From Caldilineaceae bacterium (lineage in GTDB: Bacteria > Chloroflexota > Anaerolineae > Caldilineales > Caldilineaceae): 64,000 nt of DNA. The stretch lies in NCBI GenBank assembly GCA_022823185.1, contig JAJDXQ010000009.1:62001-126000 (forward strand), in the 5' to 3' direction. Positions 37,082 to 46,057 of this stretch are shown one piece after another. Under the pieces are notes generated by a model. The model was not told the DNA's origin. It saw only the letters and a program-made list of their open reading frames with translations, and did no database searches. Every line of letters begins with the position of its first letter. Within the stretch, counting starts at the first letter, position 1. Position numbers and translations under genes: made by a program.

Positions 37082-38812
37082 CTAGTACGGACCGGCGGCA
37101 ACCCAACCCGGCGGGCGCTTCTCAGGGTTGTCCAGGTCCTCATGCGTCAGATTAAGGTACTCGAGCATGCCGTCGAAGTTGCCTTCGAGCAGTTCCTGAT
37201 AACCAGCCGCAAACTCCTCTGCCGTTATCTTGCCCTCGAAGAACTCCTGCACCATGATCGACCACTCGCGCTTTGTCTCTTCATACTTGAAGAAGCCGCG
37301 GGCTACAGCGTCGCCGGGCGCGCCGGGCTTCTCATAGTTGCCGACAAAAACACTCTGGGCGAACACTTCTTCCCATTCGCCAGGGAGCGACACGTTCTTG
37401 ATCAACGGAGGTCCGGCGATGCCGCCCTGCAGGTTCTCCGGATCCAGCTTGTTTTCCAGGAAGACCTGCATGCCCTGGGGGCTCGTCCAGAACATGACGA
37501 AATCTACCTCCAGGTCGTTCTGCGCCCGGTCTTTCAGCGGCAGCGCCAGGTAGCCCTGCGTCAACTCGTTTGCGCGCGCGGTTCCCTGAACGCAAGGGCC
37601 TTCGATGTTGGGGAATGCGAAGCGACCGTATTCAAACTCGACCGCGGCGGCCGAATCTTCTTCCGTCACCTCAGCCTGGCCGCCGTACTCACCCTGGGCA
37701 AGCGCGCGAATGTCCTTGGGCAGGCTCGTGTAGATGCCGCCATGTACCATCCGCATGGCCGCCTGCTGTGTAAGGAAGAGCGGGTAGGCGTCGGTCATGC
37801 CGGTCCACCCCTCCGGCACAAATCCATTTGCTGTCTGAAATACGCGCCCGATCTGTGTCATCATCTCGACCGTGCATTCGTTGTTGAAATTGATCGCGCC
37901 GTCGCGCAGGGCCGCCAGATGGCGCGATATATTTACCGAAACCCGGTCCGGGTCGTCATTGCGCACATCAGAGGGATCGTATTCCCAAATGTCGTCAATG
38001 CCCTCGCGGAAACACCAGTCCCCTTCCTGGCACTGGATCAAGGGCAGCTCGTCGCGATGGTATTGGTCCATCGCCGAACGCATCAGCCACGGCATCCTGC
38101 CGCCGCCCCAAATCTGTTCGGTCGTGCCCTCCATCGCAATCGGGATGACGCCGGAGTCCCTCAGTTTCTCATTCCATTCGACAAACTGATCCCAGGTCGG
38201 CTGCGGCGGCACGTCCGTGATGCCGGCCTGCTCAAAGAGGGCCTTGTTATAGAGCCAGAAGGTCTGTACTGACATGTAGGGCATGGTAAACATCTGTCCC
38301 GTATTGGGATCGCGTACCAGATTCAGGCCCCACTCCTCAAAGCTGTCCTCCCATTGCGCCCCGGTATAGGGATTCTCTTTGTTCAGATACGGGCCCCAGT
38401 CGACCAGCCGGCCCTCCTGGGCGAATTCGCGCAGATGGGGCGACTCGATGATCGACACACGCGGCACTTCCGAAGTGAACTGCGTGCGAATCCACTGTAG
38501 ATACGCGTCAACGCCAGGCGCCTTCAACTCCACCAGAACGTCCACATTCGGGTGCAATTCCATGTAGGCAGCCGCAATCGCCTGATAGGTCTGCACGTCA
38601 TTGGAGGCAATGCTGACGACGATTTCGCCGCTCAACTCCATCGCCTCTTCCTCTGTTTCCTCAATTTCAACGACTTCGTCTTCAGATGCGGCTTCTTCCG
38701 CGGCCGGGGCTTCATCGGCAGTCATCCCGCCGTCAGCCGGCGCCCCGCATGCCGCCGCCAGCGCAAGCGACAAGAGAAGAACAATTCCAAGCACCGTTCG
38801 GTAATGTTTCAT
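37082..38812 (-). CDS. Sugar ABC transporter substrate-binding lipoprotein
   Basis: A 576-aa family-1 extracellular binding protein. The signal ends in the lipobox 'LAAACGAPA', so it is lipid-anchored. A ~35-residue Glu/Ala-rich linker ('EEAASEDEVVEIEETEEEA') leads to the binding domain ('YQAIAAAYMELHPNVDVLVE'). It is about 130 residues longer than typical MalE-like proteins. It is upstream of both permeases in the minus-strand operon. The likely ligand is a sugar or inositol, given two Gfo/Idh dehydrogenases and an epimerase nearby. Confidence 0.9.
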   Translation of the reverse strand: MKHYRTVLGIVLLLSLALAAACGAPADGGMTADEAPAAEEAASEDEVVEIEETEEEAMELSGEIVVSIASNDVQTYQAIAAAYMELHPNVDVLVELKAPGVDAYLQWIRTQFTSEVPRVSIIESPHLREFAQEGRLVDWGPYLNKENPYTGAQWEDSFEEWGLNLVRDPNTGQMFTMPYMSVQTFWLYNKALFEQAGITDVPPQPTWDQFVEWNEKLRDSGVIPIAMEGTTEQIWGGGRMPWLMRSAMDQYHRDELPLIQCQEGDWCFREGIDDIWEYDPSDVRNDDPDRVSVNISRHLAALRDGAINFNNECTVEMMTQIGRVFQTANGFVPEGWTGMTDAYPLFLTQQAAMRMVHGGIYTSLPKDIRALAQGEYGGQAEVTEEDSAAAVEFEYGRFAFPNIEGPCVQGTARANELTQGYLALPLKDRAQNDLEVDFVMFWTSPQGMQVFLENKLDPENLQGGIAGPPLIKNVSLPGEWEEVFAQSVFVGNYEKPGAPGDAVARGFFKYEETKREWSIMVQEFFEGKITAEEFAAGYQELLEGNFDGMLEYLNLTHEDLDNPEKRPPGWVAAGPY

Positions 38813-38856
38813 CGAATTCTCCCTTTCGTTCTGTCTGAACTGAATCGGCTATGCCC

Positions 38857-39201
38857 TCAATTCTGCTCGGCAAAAGAACACGTGCCCGCAAACCCCCGTG
38901 TGTCCAGGGTGAACTGGGGATCGCTGACAAACTCGATTCCTGGCAACATCGGATTCTGCTGGTCGTGGAGAGCGATATTCGCCCGTATCTCACCTTGCGG
39001 GTCCGGCCCCACCATTGCGCCCTGGTGAGGAATGCGGCGGTAGAAAACCAGCGCATCGCCGGCCATCGCATGCGAATGCCCCAGCTCCTGCTCGCGGCGC
39101 CAGCGTTGGAACGGGTCGCTCCGATCTCCGGCGTATCGCAAAAACGGGACCAAATCTTCAATCACCGGTCGGTCCGTCAGCAACCTGCCCCGCTTCGACA
39201 T
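38857..39201 (-). CDS. Small hypothetical protein, possibly a PhyH-like C-terminal fragment
   Basis: A 114-aa protein between the Gfo/Idh gene (15-base gap) and the binding-protein gene (44-base gap), so it belongs to the operon. 'HSHAMAGDALVFYRRIPHQG' followed by a conserved Arg resembles the C-terminal half-barrel of phytanoyl-CoA dioxygenases (GD..F..H..R), but the N-terminal HxD iron half is absent. It may be a remnant or a stand-alone cupin-like protein. No further assignment is possible. Confidence 0.5.
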   Translation of the reverse strand: MSKRGRLLTDRPVIEDLVPFLRYAGDRSDPFQRWRREQELGHSHAMAGDALVFYRRIPHQGAMVGPDPQGEIRANIALHDQQNPMLPGIEFVSDPQFTLDTRGFAGTCSFAEQN

Positions 39202-39216
39202 CGGTCGCGCAGAACC

Positions 39217-40215
39217 TCATGTCGCCGGCACATCTTCGGCTTTCCCGCTCCCGTGCGATCGAATGGCGGCCTCGATAATCTCCTGTACAGCCAAACCTTC
39301 GCGGCCCGATGCTTCGATCTCGTCTCGCGGCGCTCCACCGTCAACCTGTTCGATCCAGCGGTTGATGCGGTTCGTAAAGGTGGCGTCGAAACCGCTCAGC
39401 CCACCCATGATGCTGTTGCGAATTACCGTCAACTCATCGCTTCCTCGGGGGTAAAACGTCAACTCCTGGTACAGATTGTCCAGCACAAAACGGCCGCCCG
39501 TCCCCATGACTTCGCAACGCTCCAGGTTGTGCCGAGGATTCGTGTCGTAACTGCCTGTCAAATGACCGACAACCCCATTTTCAAACTCCAGATTCACCTG
39601 CGCATTGGAGTAGCAGACCCGGCCCGGCGCCTGGTTGAAAAACGCGTGGACGCGCTTCACATCACCGCAGAAATAGCGCATGATGTCGAGGCTGTGCGGA
39701 TGCAGCGCCCGCATGTGAAACCAGGGCGAGGTGTCATTCGGGTTGCCGATCCACATGGTCATGTTCATCAACAGCAGATCGCCCAACCTTCCTTCCTCCA
39801 CCCACTCCTTGGCCTTCGCCGCCGGCGGCACGAACCGGTGATTGAGGTTGATGCCAAAGTAGAGACCGGTCTCATCCGCCCTGGCCACCATCTCGCGCGC
39901 ATGTTCAATGTTATTGGATATTGGTTTTTCGCATAGAACATGCAGCCCGGCGTCCAGGCATTCCATGACCGGCTCATAGTGATGCCCGCCGTTCTCCGGA
40001 CCGGCTGTGGTGACACTCACCGCATCCAATTCGACGGCATCAAGTAGCTCTGCCACGCTATAGTAGGCGGGAACGCCAAACTGTTGCGCGGCCGCGTCCG
40101 CGATGCCTTCGTCCATATCACAGACCGCGGCCAGGCGCGCGCGGTCGCTGGCCTGGTATACACCGGCGTGCGTCTTGCCAATGTTTCCCAGCCCAATGAT
40201 GGCAACATTCAACAC
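39217..40215 (-). CDS. Gfo/Idh/MocA family oxidoreductase (first gene of the sugar operon)
   Basis: A 332-aa sugar/inositol dehydrogenase with a classical NAD motif 'VAIIGLGNIGKTHAGVY' at the N-terminus, 'HVLCEKPISNN' (conserved EKP lysine ~98) and 'WFHMRALHPHSLDIMRYFCG' (catalytic His region ~178). GTG 40215 is the start: AGGAGA lies 7 bases upstream and a strong promoter ~75 bases upstream. It differs from the other Gfo/Idh protein in this operon by its intact GxGxxG loop, so the two are likely to act at successive steps. Confidence 0.92.
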   Translation of the reverse strand: MLNVAIIGLGNIGKTHAGVYQASDRARLAAVCDMDEGIADAAAQQFGVPAYYSVAELLDAVELDAVSVTTAGPENGGHHYEPVMECLDAGLHVLCEKPISNNIEHAREMVARADETGLYFGINLNHRFVPPAAKAKEWVEEGRLGDLLLMNMTMWIGNPNDTSPWFHMRALHPHSLDIMRYFCGDVKRVHAFFNQAPGRVCYSNAQVNLEFENGVVGHLTGSYDTNPRHNLERCEVMGTGGRFVLDNLYQELTFYPRGSDELTVIRNSIMGGLSGFDATFTNRINRWIEQVDGGAPRDEIEASGREGLAVQEIIEAAIRSHGSGKAEDVPAT

Positions 40216-40291
40216 GAAGCATTCTCCTAAGCGTGAAGTGGATTCGTATAGTCGTAGTGCTGCTGCGAGAGGAAAAATCGGATGGCGCGAA

Positions 40292-40320
40292 TCCTAACAT
40301 AGTGCCCGTCGATTGTCAAT
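40292..40320 (-). promoter_or_regulatory. Sigma70-type promoter of the sugar ABC/Gfo-Idh operon
   Basis: On the minus strand TTGACA (40320-40315), a 17-base spacer and TAGGAT (40297-40292). The transcript would start near 40285 and run to 32889. Confidence 0.7.
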
Positions 40321-40645
40321 CACACCATTTCACGCACGGGGGCCAGTCCCATTTGGCGCAGTCTTTTAGAGCTGGCTGCAAACCTCATCGTGAATTCCCA
40401 CAGGCAGCCTCAAACTTGCGCCTATTCTGCCCCTCTGTCAATGCACAGCGGCGCAGACGCGCCCCCGCCCCCGCCACCCCCCATCACGTCTTCGCTACGG
40501 TTCGCTCGCGCGCTCCGCCTTCCTCTTTAGGGGCGCCCCTTGTGGGCGGCGCCCTCCCCGCCTATCCCCCGACTGCCCGCCCTTCTACGCCTCCCAGTCC
40601 CTCCACCAACTGACCACTGCAGTTCAACGCCCCCTAGGACCACAA

Positions 40646-40687
40646 CCGCAGTTCACGAATTTGCGGTTTTGCTGGAGAAAATGAGGG
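40646..40687 (+). repeat. Dispersed repeat, copy A
   Basis: This 42-base stretch matches 36 of 42 bases at 42767-42808; the first 19 bases (CCGCAGTTCACGAATTTGC) are identical. Both copies lie in gene-poor DNA around the TA genes. Confidence 0.7.
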
Positions 40688-40700
40688 GGGCGAAGATCGC

Positions 40701-40985
40701 GAACAAACACTTCGAGAATGGTTGCTTAAGGAAGGAGTCGAGTGCCTGCTTGCAGGGGACGTGGAAACAGGGAATATCGTGCTGCGAAACTACATCGACG
40801 CCACCATCGGGATCGTGGAACTCGGCTCCCTCACGAACAGTCCGCCCAAGAGTCCGATGCGCATGTTCGGACCGTCCGGCAATCCTCACCCTCGCAACCT
40901 GTTCGAGGTCAACAACTGCATTCGGCGGCATGAGGGCGTGTGGCCGGAAGTGAAGGCTGTTCGTAAGCCGGCAGGATCCGACTGA
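40701..40985 (+). pseudogene. Remnant of a COG3636-type addiction module antidote / XRE regulator
   Basis: The frame reads 'LREWLLKEGVECLLAGDVET' and 'RNYIDATIGIVELG', then 'MRMFGPSGNPHPRNLFEV', which closely resembles small HTH antidotes found beside RelE/HigB-type toxins. There is no start codon in a proper context: the conserved N-terminal ~20 residues are lost into unrelated sequence and only a TTG (40722) is available. Several substitutions in the HTH core look like decay. No toxin gene remains beside it. Confidence 0.6.
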
Positions 40986-41267
40986 ACTGATTGAACGATG
41001 AGATCCGCGCCGGCCAGCGCGAGTGAGGCTGTCCTGATCGCCGTTCAGGATGCCCGAGAGCGTGGCGCAGGGGCGCTGGACGACTGCGCGGATGGTGGAT
41101 GTGTATACGCCGGCGGAGGAGGCGGGGCGGGCCGCGAAGTGGTAGGCGTAGGGAGATACGATAAATCACATTGACGTCGTCTATAATGGCTCTAGGGGCG
41201 CCGGATTTTCCGAATCAGCCTATGACACCGATTTTCTGCTATCCAACCATTCACGAGGAGGATTGCT

Positions 41268-41750
41268 GTGACAGAAGCCGCACTGATGTTGTACGGACTC
41301 TATGCGGATAAGATGAACACGATGATCGCCGTTCAGTTGAAAGCGCCAGGCGAAACTTTCTACGTACAGCCCCACAGCACAGGTCCAATCGTGGGATTCC
41401 TGTCCCGTGGTCCACTGGTCGATTCGCCGACGGTTCTGTACGCATCGACCACAACGGCTCTTGCCGAAGTCGCCTATCGCGCCGACATCGTCGGCTGGCG
41501 GGACAAAACGCTGATGGACCCGGACGGTGAAGAGTTCAAACAGATCGACGCGTCGATCCGGAAATGGAAATATAACCCCGGTATTTTCGGTGTCGAGGAG
41601 GGGCTAGTCAACCTGATTTTCATTCGCAATGTGGTCCGGCTGGCCCCCCCGTTCAGCGTGAACAAGCTGATCAAGATCAGAGACGACCGACCGCTGTCGA
41701 CCAATAAGCAGATGGCCGGCGGCTGGGCTTACGTCTATCGAAGGGATTGA
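41268..41750 (+). CDS. Hypothetical protein
   Basis: A 160-aa soluble protein of no recognised family. It starts at GTG with GAGGAGGA 5 bases upstream, an unusually good ribosome site that supports a real gene. It has a beta-rich N-terminal half ('MIAVQLKAPGETFYVQP') and a basic C-terminus. It lies alone between an antidote remnant and HicBA, in the accessory patch. A TATAAT lies 80 bases upstream. No function is proposed. Confidence 0.65.
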   Translation: MTEAALMLYGLYADKMNTMIAVQLKAPGETFYVQPHSTGPIVGFLSRGPLVDSPTVLYASTTTALAEVAYRADIVGWRDKTLMDPDGEEFKQIDASIRKWKYNPGIFGVEEGLVNLIFIRNVVRLAPPFSVNKLIKIRDDRPLSTNKQMAGGWAYVYRRD

Positions 41751-41950
41751 CCCGCAATGTGCGAACAGCCAAAATGGGGAGGGTGACGGCTTCGAAAAGT
41801 GTCGTGGTAACGTCGTCGGTAGCGTTCTGTGCGCGGCGCGAGGGGAAGGTCGTGAATGAACCTGCTGATGTCCTGCCTCTCTTTAGTCAGTACGCAAGAC
41901 GAAGCAACTGCTTAGCTGTCGCAATTGAATTCTGACCTTGTTTGTCGTCA

Positions 41951-42163
41951 TTACGCCTTCTGGAATTCCTCCCAGTCCAGGTCCAATTGTCTGACTGCCG
42001 AGCGCAGAGTCCCGGTTTTCAGGTCCCGGCTGCCCCAGTCGGGCAGCACAGCGTCCTTTCGCGTTCCTGGATTGAACCATCTTCTGTGAGAGCCTCCGCC
42101 TCGCCTTGGAATCTCGTAACACCCCAGGTTCGCCAGCTTGCGGGCGGCCTCCCTGTATCTCAC
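41951..42163 (-). CDS. hicA: HicA-type toxin (mRNA interferase)
   Basis: A 70-aa HicA/YcfA family protein with a double-stranded RNA-binding-like fold. The catalytic histidine is H26 in 'GGGSHRRW', and the C-terminal 'TLRSAVRQLDLDWEEF' helix is typical. It cleaves mRNA and is blocked by the HicB encoded just upstream. GTG 42163 overlaps the hicB stop by 4 bases (GTGA), so translation is coupled. Here the antitoxin gene comes first, the reverse of classical hicAB. Confidence 0.85.
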   Translation of the reverse strand: MRYREAARKLANLGCYEIPRRGGGSHRRWFNPGTRKDAVLPDWGSRDLKTGTLRSAVRQLDLDWEEFQKA

Positions 42164-42408
42164 GGGACGGAGACGATTGTTTCAACGGTCAGAGGGCCGT
42201 TCGCATCTTCCAGATAGAGGCTCGACGGTAGTGGACGGCCTCTGTCCTGGTATATCTCCACAACCGCGCGAAAGGCGTCTTCCACGTTGGCCAGTGCCTC
42301 GGCCATGGTGTCGCCCTCGGTAATCAGCTCCGGCAGCAGCGGGGAGGTGACGGTGTAGCCCCCTTCGGGCTGAGGCTGCAGCACCAGCGGTATTTTCGCT
42401 TTCATCAT
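42160..42408 (-). CDS. hicB: HicB-type antitoxin
   Basis: An 82-aa HicB protein. The partial RNase H-like fold is seen in 'IPLVLQPQPEGGYTVTSPLL' and 'EGDTMAEALANVEDAFRAVV'. There is no obvious C-terminal DNA-binding domain, as in short HicBs. ATG 42408 is preferred over the TTG at 42417; GGAG lies 10 bases upstream. It neutralises the HicA downstream. Confidence 0.85.
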   Translation of the reverse strand: MMKAKIPLVLQPQPEGGYTVTSPLLPELITEGDTMAEALANVEDAFRAVVEIYQDRGRPLPSSLYLEDANGPLTVETIVSVP

Positions 42409-43145
42409 CCGGTTCAATCTCCATCCATCTTATGAAAGGCGCAGCCCTCAGACTGGGATTGTACGAGCATAGATTCTTCAGGTGGCGGTGCGCTGGCTAT
42501 GATATGGTGATGATACAGAAGTCCGGCGCGATCGTCAAAGCCTGCAATGGGGAGGGTCCAGCCCAGATTCTGGGATGGGAACTGTCTGGCGGGGAACTCT
42601 TGCCAGTGGCGGCGGAGGTTGCTTTCAGCCTTTGGGAGTGTAGCAGGGCGGGCGCCAGGCCGGCCGAACGGCTGGGTCCATTGCCTGGGGGGCACGGGGC
42701 AGGCACGAGGCCAACCGGCAGTGGCCAGTGATAAGAGACGGAAGGGCGCGGGGATTAGTACGACAGCCGCAGTTCACGAATTTGCAGCTTTTCCGGAGAC
42801 AGTGAGGGTTCGAAAGCGCATTTGGAAAAACAGTGGAACCTTATGAACGCCTTCAATGCAGTCAAGTCTTCGCCTCATTTTGCTCATTCGTTCTTCGGCC
42901 AACATGAGAGCGGCCGTAGTACTCGGGGCCCCCGAACACCCCACGCACAGAAACCCTCCTCCATGCAAAAGCGCAAGCACCTCTCTTGCGCTCTTCCGCC
43001 GCCGTTCCACTGCCCTTATCCGTGTCCCTCTGTGCCTCTCCGTGGATCAATAAGGTGTTGCCGTTCGCCGTTGCCCTCCTCCCCACACTCCGTGAAATAC
43101 TCGTCCTTGCCTTGCGGTTCTCCCCACCTGTTAAGGAATTCCCTC
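42409..43145. other. Gene-free accessory region
   Basis: No gene is supported over 737 bases. It holds a CCACTG-type word (42713-42730), repeat copy B (42767-42808) and, around 43017-43053, a CTCTGTGCCTCTCCGTG tract of a kind seen as dispersed repeats in many bacterial genomes. Confidence 0.5.
42767..42808 (+). repeat. Dispersed repeat, copy B
   Basis: Matches 36 of 42 bases of copy A at 40646-40687. Beyond base 42808 the two copies diverge. Confidence 0.7.
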
Positions 43146-43991
43146 TTACCCTCCGTCCGCGAACCGTTCCCTCAACTTCTCCTCGTACTTCTTGTAGCGA
43201 TGATAGACGAGAGGGTTCTGCCGGTCGTCGTCGAGCAAATCGCCAATTTCGTAGCTGGCAAACTGCTCGTCCGTAAGTATGTTCTGTTTGCCATTGAACG
43301 TGCAGCCGTCAGGCATGAAGCCGCAGGTCATCGCCCGGCGCCAACCCGGCGTCATGTTGGGCCCGGCCCCATGCGCGATCAGGCCGTTGTGGAACGAGCA
43401 GGAGCCTGCCTTCATCTCCGCCGGCGCCGCCATTATCTCCTTCCACTGAGGGTAGACTCGAAAGATGTCGCTGATGTTTTCGCCAATGCTCACGTTTTCA
43501 AAAGTGGCCGTCTTTTGGCTGCCGGGCAGAAAATACAGGCAACCGTTCTGCAGCGTTGCGTCATCCAGAGCAACCCACAGGCTCAGTGTCTCGCGCGATG
43601 AGTACGACCAGTATGGATTGTCCAGATGCCATCCGGTCGGGTTGGCCCAGGGCTGCTTGATCAACGCCTGGTCATGCCAGAGACGCATGCCGTCCACACC
43701 GGCCAGATCTGCCGCCATCCTGCCCAATCGAGAGTCCAGAATCAACCGCTTCACGTCCGGATTGTCCTGCCACAGGTTGATTCGTTGCACGAAAACGTAA
43801 TCGTAGTAGCTCTCTTCCCGCTCCTCATCCACCTCCTGGTGAATCATTCTCTGCCTGCCGCGCTGTCGGACCGCTCCGTCCACCGCCCGCCGCCATTCCT
43901 CGAGCTCTTCTGGCGTGAGGAAGTCGTGCAGAACGACAAACCCGTTCTTCCGGTAGGAGCTGATTTGTTCCTGGGTCAACTGTGTGTTCAT
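43146..43991 (-). CDS. Phytanoyl-CoA dioxygenase (PhyH) family protein
   Basis: A 281-aa Fe(II)/2-oxoglutarate dioxygenase with iron ligands H122/D124 ('GWHLDNPYW') and H207 ('LIAHGAGPN') and R218/R219 nearby. It differs in sequence from the PhyH at 23647-24435 but has the same ligand spacing. It lies downstream of the peptide ABC operon, separated by a strong terminator, so it is probably expressed separately or by read-through. The substrate is unknown. Confidence 0.9.
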   Translation of the reverse strand: MNTQLTQEQISSYRKNGFVVLHDFLTPEELEEWRRAVDGAVRQRGRQRMIHQEVDEEREESYYDYVFVQRINLWQDNPDVKRLILDSRLGRMAADLAGVDGMRLWHDQALIKQPWANPTGWHLDNPYWSYSSRETLSLWVALDDATLQNGCLYFLPGSQKTATFENVSIGENISDIFRVYPQWKEIMAAPAEMKAGSCSFHNGLIAHGAGPNMTPGWRRAMTCGFMPDGCTFNGKQNILTDEQFASYEIGDLLDDDRQNPLVYHRYKKYEEKLRERFADGG

Positions 43992-44061
43992 CTTGCCCTC
44001 TTATGTAGCGCTGGCGCACTGCCCGCCCGTCCGCTGGACCGGCCGCCGCAGCCGCCAAAGC

Positions 44062-44095
44062 CAAAAGAAAGGGCCAGCACGCCTGTGCCGGCCCT
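44062..44095 (-). terminator. Rho-independent terminator of the peptide ABC operon
   Basis: On the minus strand AGGGCC-GCAC pairs with GTGC-GGCCCT (44070-44095; 10 bp with one mismatch and a 4-base loop), followed by TTCTTTTGG. It lies 42 bases after the binding-protein stop. Confidence 0.85.
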
Positions 44096-44136
44096 CCTGC
44101 TTTCGTCTCAATTCTTCAGAACAGTCCCTGTTTCGC

Positions 44137-45960
44137 CTATTCCGCCGGGCCCAACTGTCCGGTCAGAATCTGGATGACGACAAAGGAGTCGGCGTAGGGG
44201 CTGTTGACGTAGATCGGATCGCCCTCCGGCAGCCAGCCGCTGGCGAAGCGGCTCGGAACCGGGTTGTTGCCGTAGCGTTCCCACAGAGGAATCTGCGGCA
44301 GCAATTCGTTGTAGGCCATGGCAATCGTGTCCAGCGCCTCGACCTGCATCGCGGCGTCGCCGCCGGAGCCGGCCTCTTTGGTCAACGCCCACAGGTCCAC
44401 GTCGCCAACGCTGTCGGTGCTGACGTTCAGATCGAAGGACATACCCGGCAGTTCAATGCTGCCGGCGCCCGACGCGCCTACGCCTGTCGCCGCTGCATTG
44501 TGCGTGCTGAAGTCATTCTCGTATGAGAAGGACGGGTGCGGATTGCCCGCGCCCCAGCCGCGAATCGCAAGCTCGAATTTGCCCTCATTGATGTCGATCG
44601 GATGCTGCTGGAAGTTCACGCCGCGGAAGCTCGTCTGGAAGCCAAACGCGGTCAGCTGCTCAGCCACGTTTTCCGCTGCGGCAGACCAGTCCGCATACTC
44701 GGCCGGCGCTGTCAACTCCCACTCCATCCGGGCGCCCGTGTCATCGATCCAAACACCGTCGTCGTCCCGGGTGAAACCGATGTCGAGCAACATCTGCTCG
44801 GCCGTCTCCAGGTCCTGGCTATACGGGTTGAGGTTGGCGCGCGTATCATCGCTCAGCCACAGCGGCGTTATGTTGTCGGAGAATCCGCACATGCACTCCT
44901 GCGCAATGCCCGACTCTGCGAGAGAGATAAACGCGTTTTCTTCAAAGTTGATGGCGTAAGCCAGCGCTTGCCGCACTTCTTTCACGTTGAAGGGATGGAT
45001 CGTGTGGTTGAAGTACAGGGCAGGTCCGCTGTAAATCGGCGCGCGGATGATGCGGTAGCCCAGTGACATGAACTCGCGTTCCGTGGCCGGCGGGAAACCG
45101 TGAGTGGCATAGTCGACGTCGCCGGAGAGAACGAGCGGCGTCACGACCGGCGTTTCGCCATTGTAGTTGACCATCCGGTCGAAGCGCACCGTGTCGGCCC
45201 AGTAGGAAGTCTCAACCTTGTTCAGAATCATCTGAGACTCGGTAATGCTGTCCGGGTCAATCGCGTAGGGTCCAAGAACGACCATCTCATCCGGGCGCAG
45301 CTCATTGAACTCCTGCAACAGCTGCTTCCACTCGTCGTCCTCGTTCGTCATGCCGGCCTCGACCAGGTCGCGTGTGCGCTGGGCGAAGTCGCCATAGACT
45401 GACGATGCCGTGATATGCACCTCGCGCAGTACGCGGCGCGGTACTGTCGTCGACGGGCCGCTCAAAACGAAGTCGACCGTGTGGTCGTCAACCGCCTGAA
45501 CGTCGTCCAGGAAGCGCCACACCGTCTGGCTCAGCAGGCGGGAAATGGCGAACGTGTCGACAACATCCTGCGAAGTGAAGTCGCTGCCGTCGCTCCACTG
45601 CGCGCCCTGGATCAGATTGACGCGCAACGTCACGTCATCCACCCACTCCCAGGCCTCGCCGGCCACCGGCATCCAGCTGCCATCGGCCCACAGGAACATG
45701 AACAACGGCGGCTCCATCAGCGCCCGGTAGATGCCCAAGGTCATCCCATTCGTTACCCACGTGTTGAAGTGACCGGTGGGCGGGGGCGCGTAGGGCCACG
45801 CCGGGTGGAACTCGGCGACGCCCGATGCCGCCGGTGCGGCCTCTTCCTCAGCGGCAGCCGGAGCCGCCTCGCCGCCGCCCGTGTCAGCCGCTGGCGCACC
45901 GCAGGCGCTGATGACCAGAGCGGCAATCAGCGCAAGCGCAAACAAAAGTCTTCGGTTCAT
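44137..45960 (-). CDS. Peptide/nickel-type ABC transporter substrate-binding lipoprotein
   Basis: A 607-aa family-5 binding protein (DppA/OppA-like). The signal has a lipobox 'LVISACGAPA', followed by an Ala/Glu linker. Core features are 'WEWVDDVTLRVNLIQGAQWS', 'SQDVVDTF' and 'VKEVRQALAYAINFE', typical of peptide-binding proteins. It is the last gene before a strong terminator; permeases and ATPases lie upstream. The ligand could be peptide, opine or oligosaccharide. Confidence 0.92.
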   Translation of the reverse strand: MNRRLLFALALIAALVISACGAPAADTGGGEAAPAAAEEEAAPAASGVAEFHPAWPYAPPPTGHFNTWVTNGMTLGIYRALMEPPLFMFLWADGSWMPVAGEAWEWVDDVTLRVNLIQGAQWSDGSDFTSQDVVDTFAISRLLSQTVWRFLDDVQAVDDHTVDFVLSGPSTTVPRRVLREVHITASSVYGDFAQRTRDLVEAGMTNEDDEWKQLLQEFNELRPDEMVVLGPYAIDPDSITESQMILNKVETSYWADTVRFDRMVNYNGETPVVTPLVLSGDVDYATHGFPPATEREFMSLGYRIIRAPIYSGPALYFNHTIHPFNVKEVRQALAYAINFEENAFISLAESGIAQECMCGFSDNITPLWLSDDTRANLNPYSQDLETAEQMLLDIGFTRDDDGVWIDDTGARMEWELTAPAEYADWSAAAENVAEQLTAFGFQTSFRGVNFQQHPIDINEGKFELAIRGWGAGNPHPSFSYENDFSTHNAAATGVGASGAGSIELPGMSFDLNVSTDSVGDVDLWALTKEAGSGGDAAMQVEALDTIAMAYNELLPQIPLWERYGNNPVPSRFASGWLPEGDPIYVNSPYADSFVVIQILTGQLGPAE

Positions 45961-46057
45961 TCTTCATCCTCCTAAGGATATGTAAGTTTTTGTTTGGGGA
46001 AAGCGATAGCAACCGAAGCCATGCACGCTGGCGACTTTAAGCGCCCGCCTGCCAGGC

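Larger units (their letters stand above)
40216..41267. other. Long accessory gap with antidote remnant and repeats
   Basis: Apart from the operon promoter (40292-40320), repeat copy A (40646-40687) and the antidote remnant (40701-40985), no gene is supported. A CCACTG-type word lies at 40603-40620. A TATAAT at 41182-41187 precedes the unknown gene at 41268 but lacks a spaced -35. Confidence 0.5.

Noticed and set aside
41171..41187. TTGACG followed by TATAAT as a promoter for the gene at 41268
   Set aside because: The two hexamers are only 5 bases apart, so they cannot form one sigma70 promoter; only the -10 could be real.
42160..42185. A longer minus-strand frame (41883-42185) as an alternative to hicA
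   Set aside because: It lies in a different phase, has no motif, and the HicA frame shows the catalytic His and a GTGA overlap with hicB.
43017..43053. CTCTGTGCCTCTCCGTG tract as part of a CRISPR or tandem array
   Set aside because: There is one short imperfect stretch with no regular spacers.
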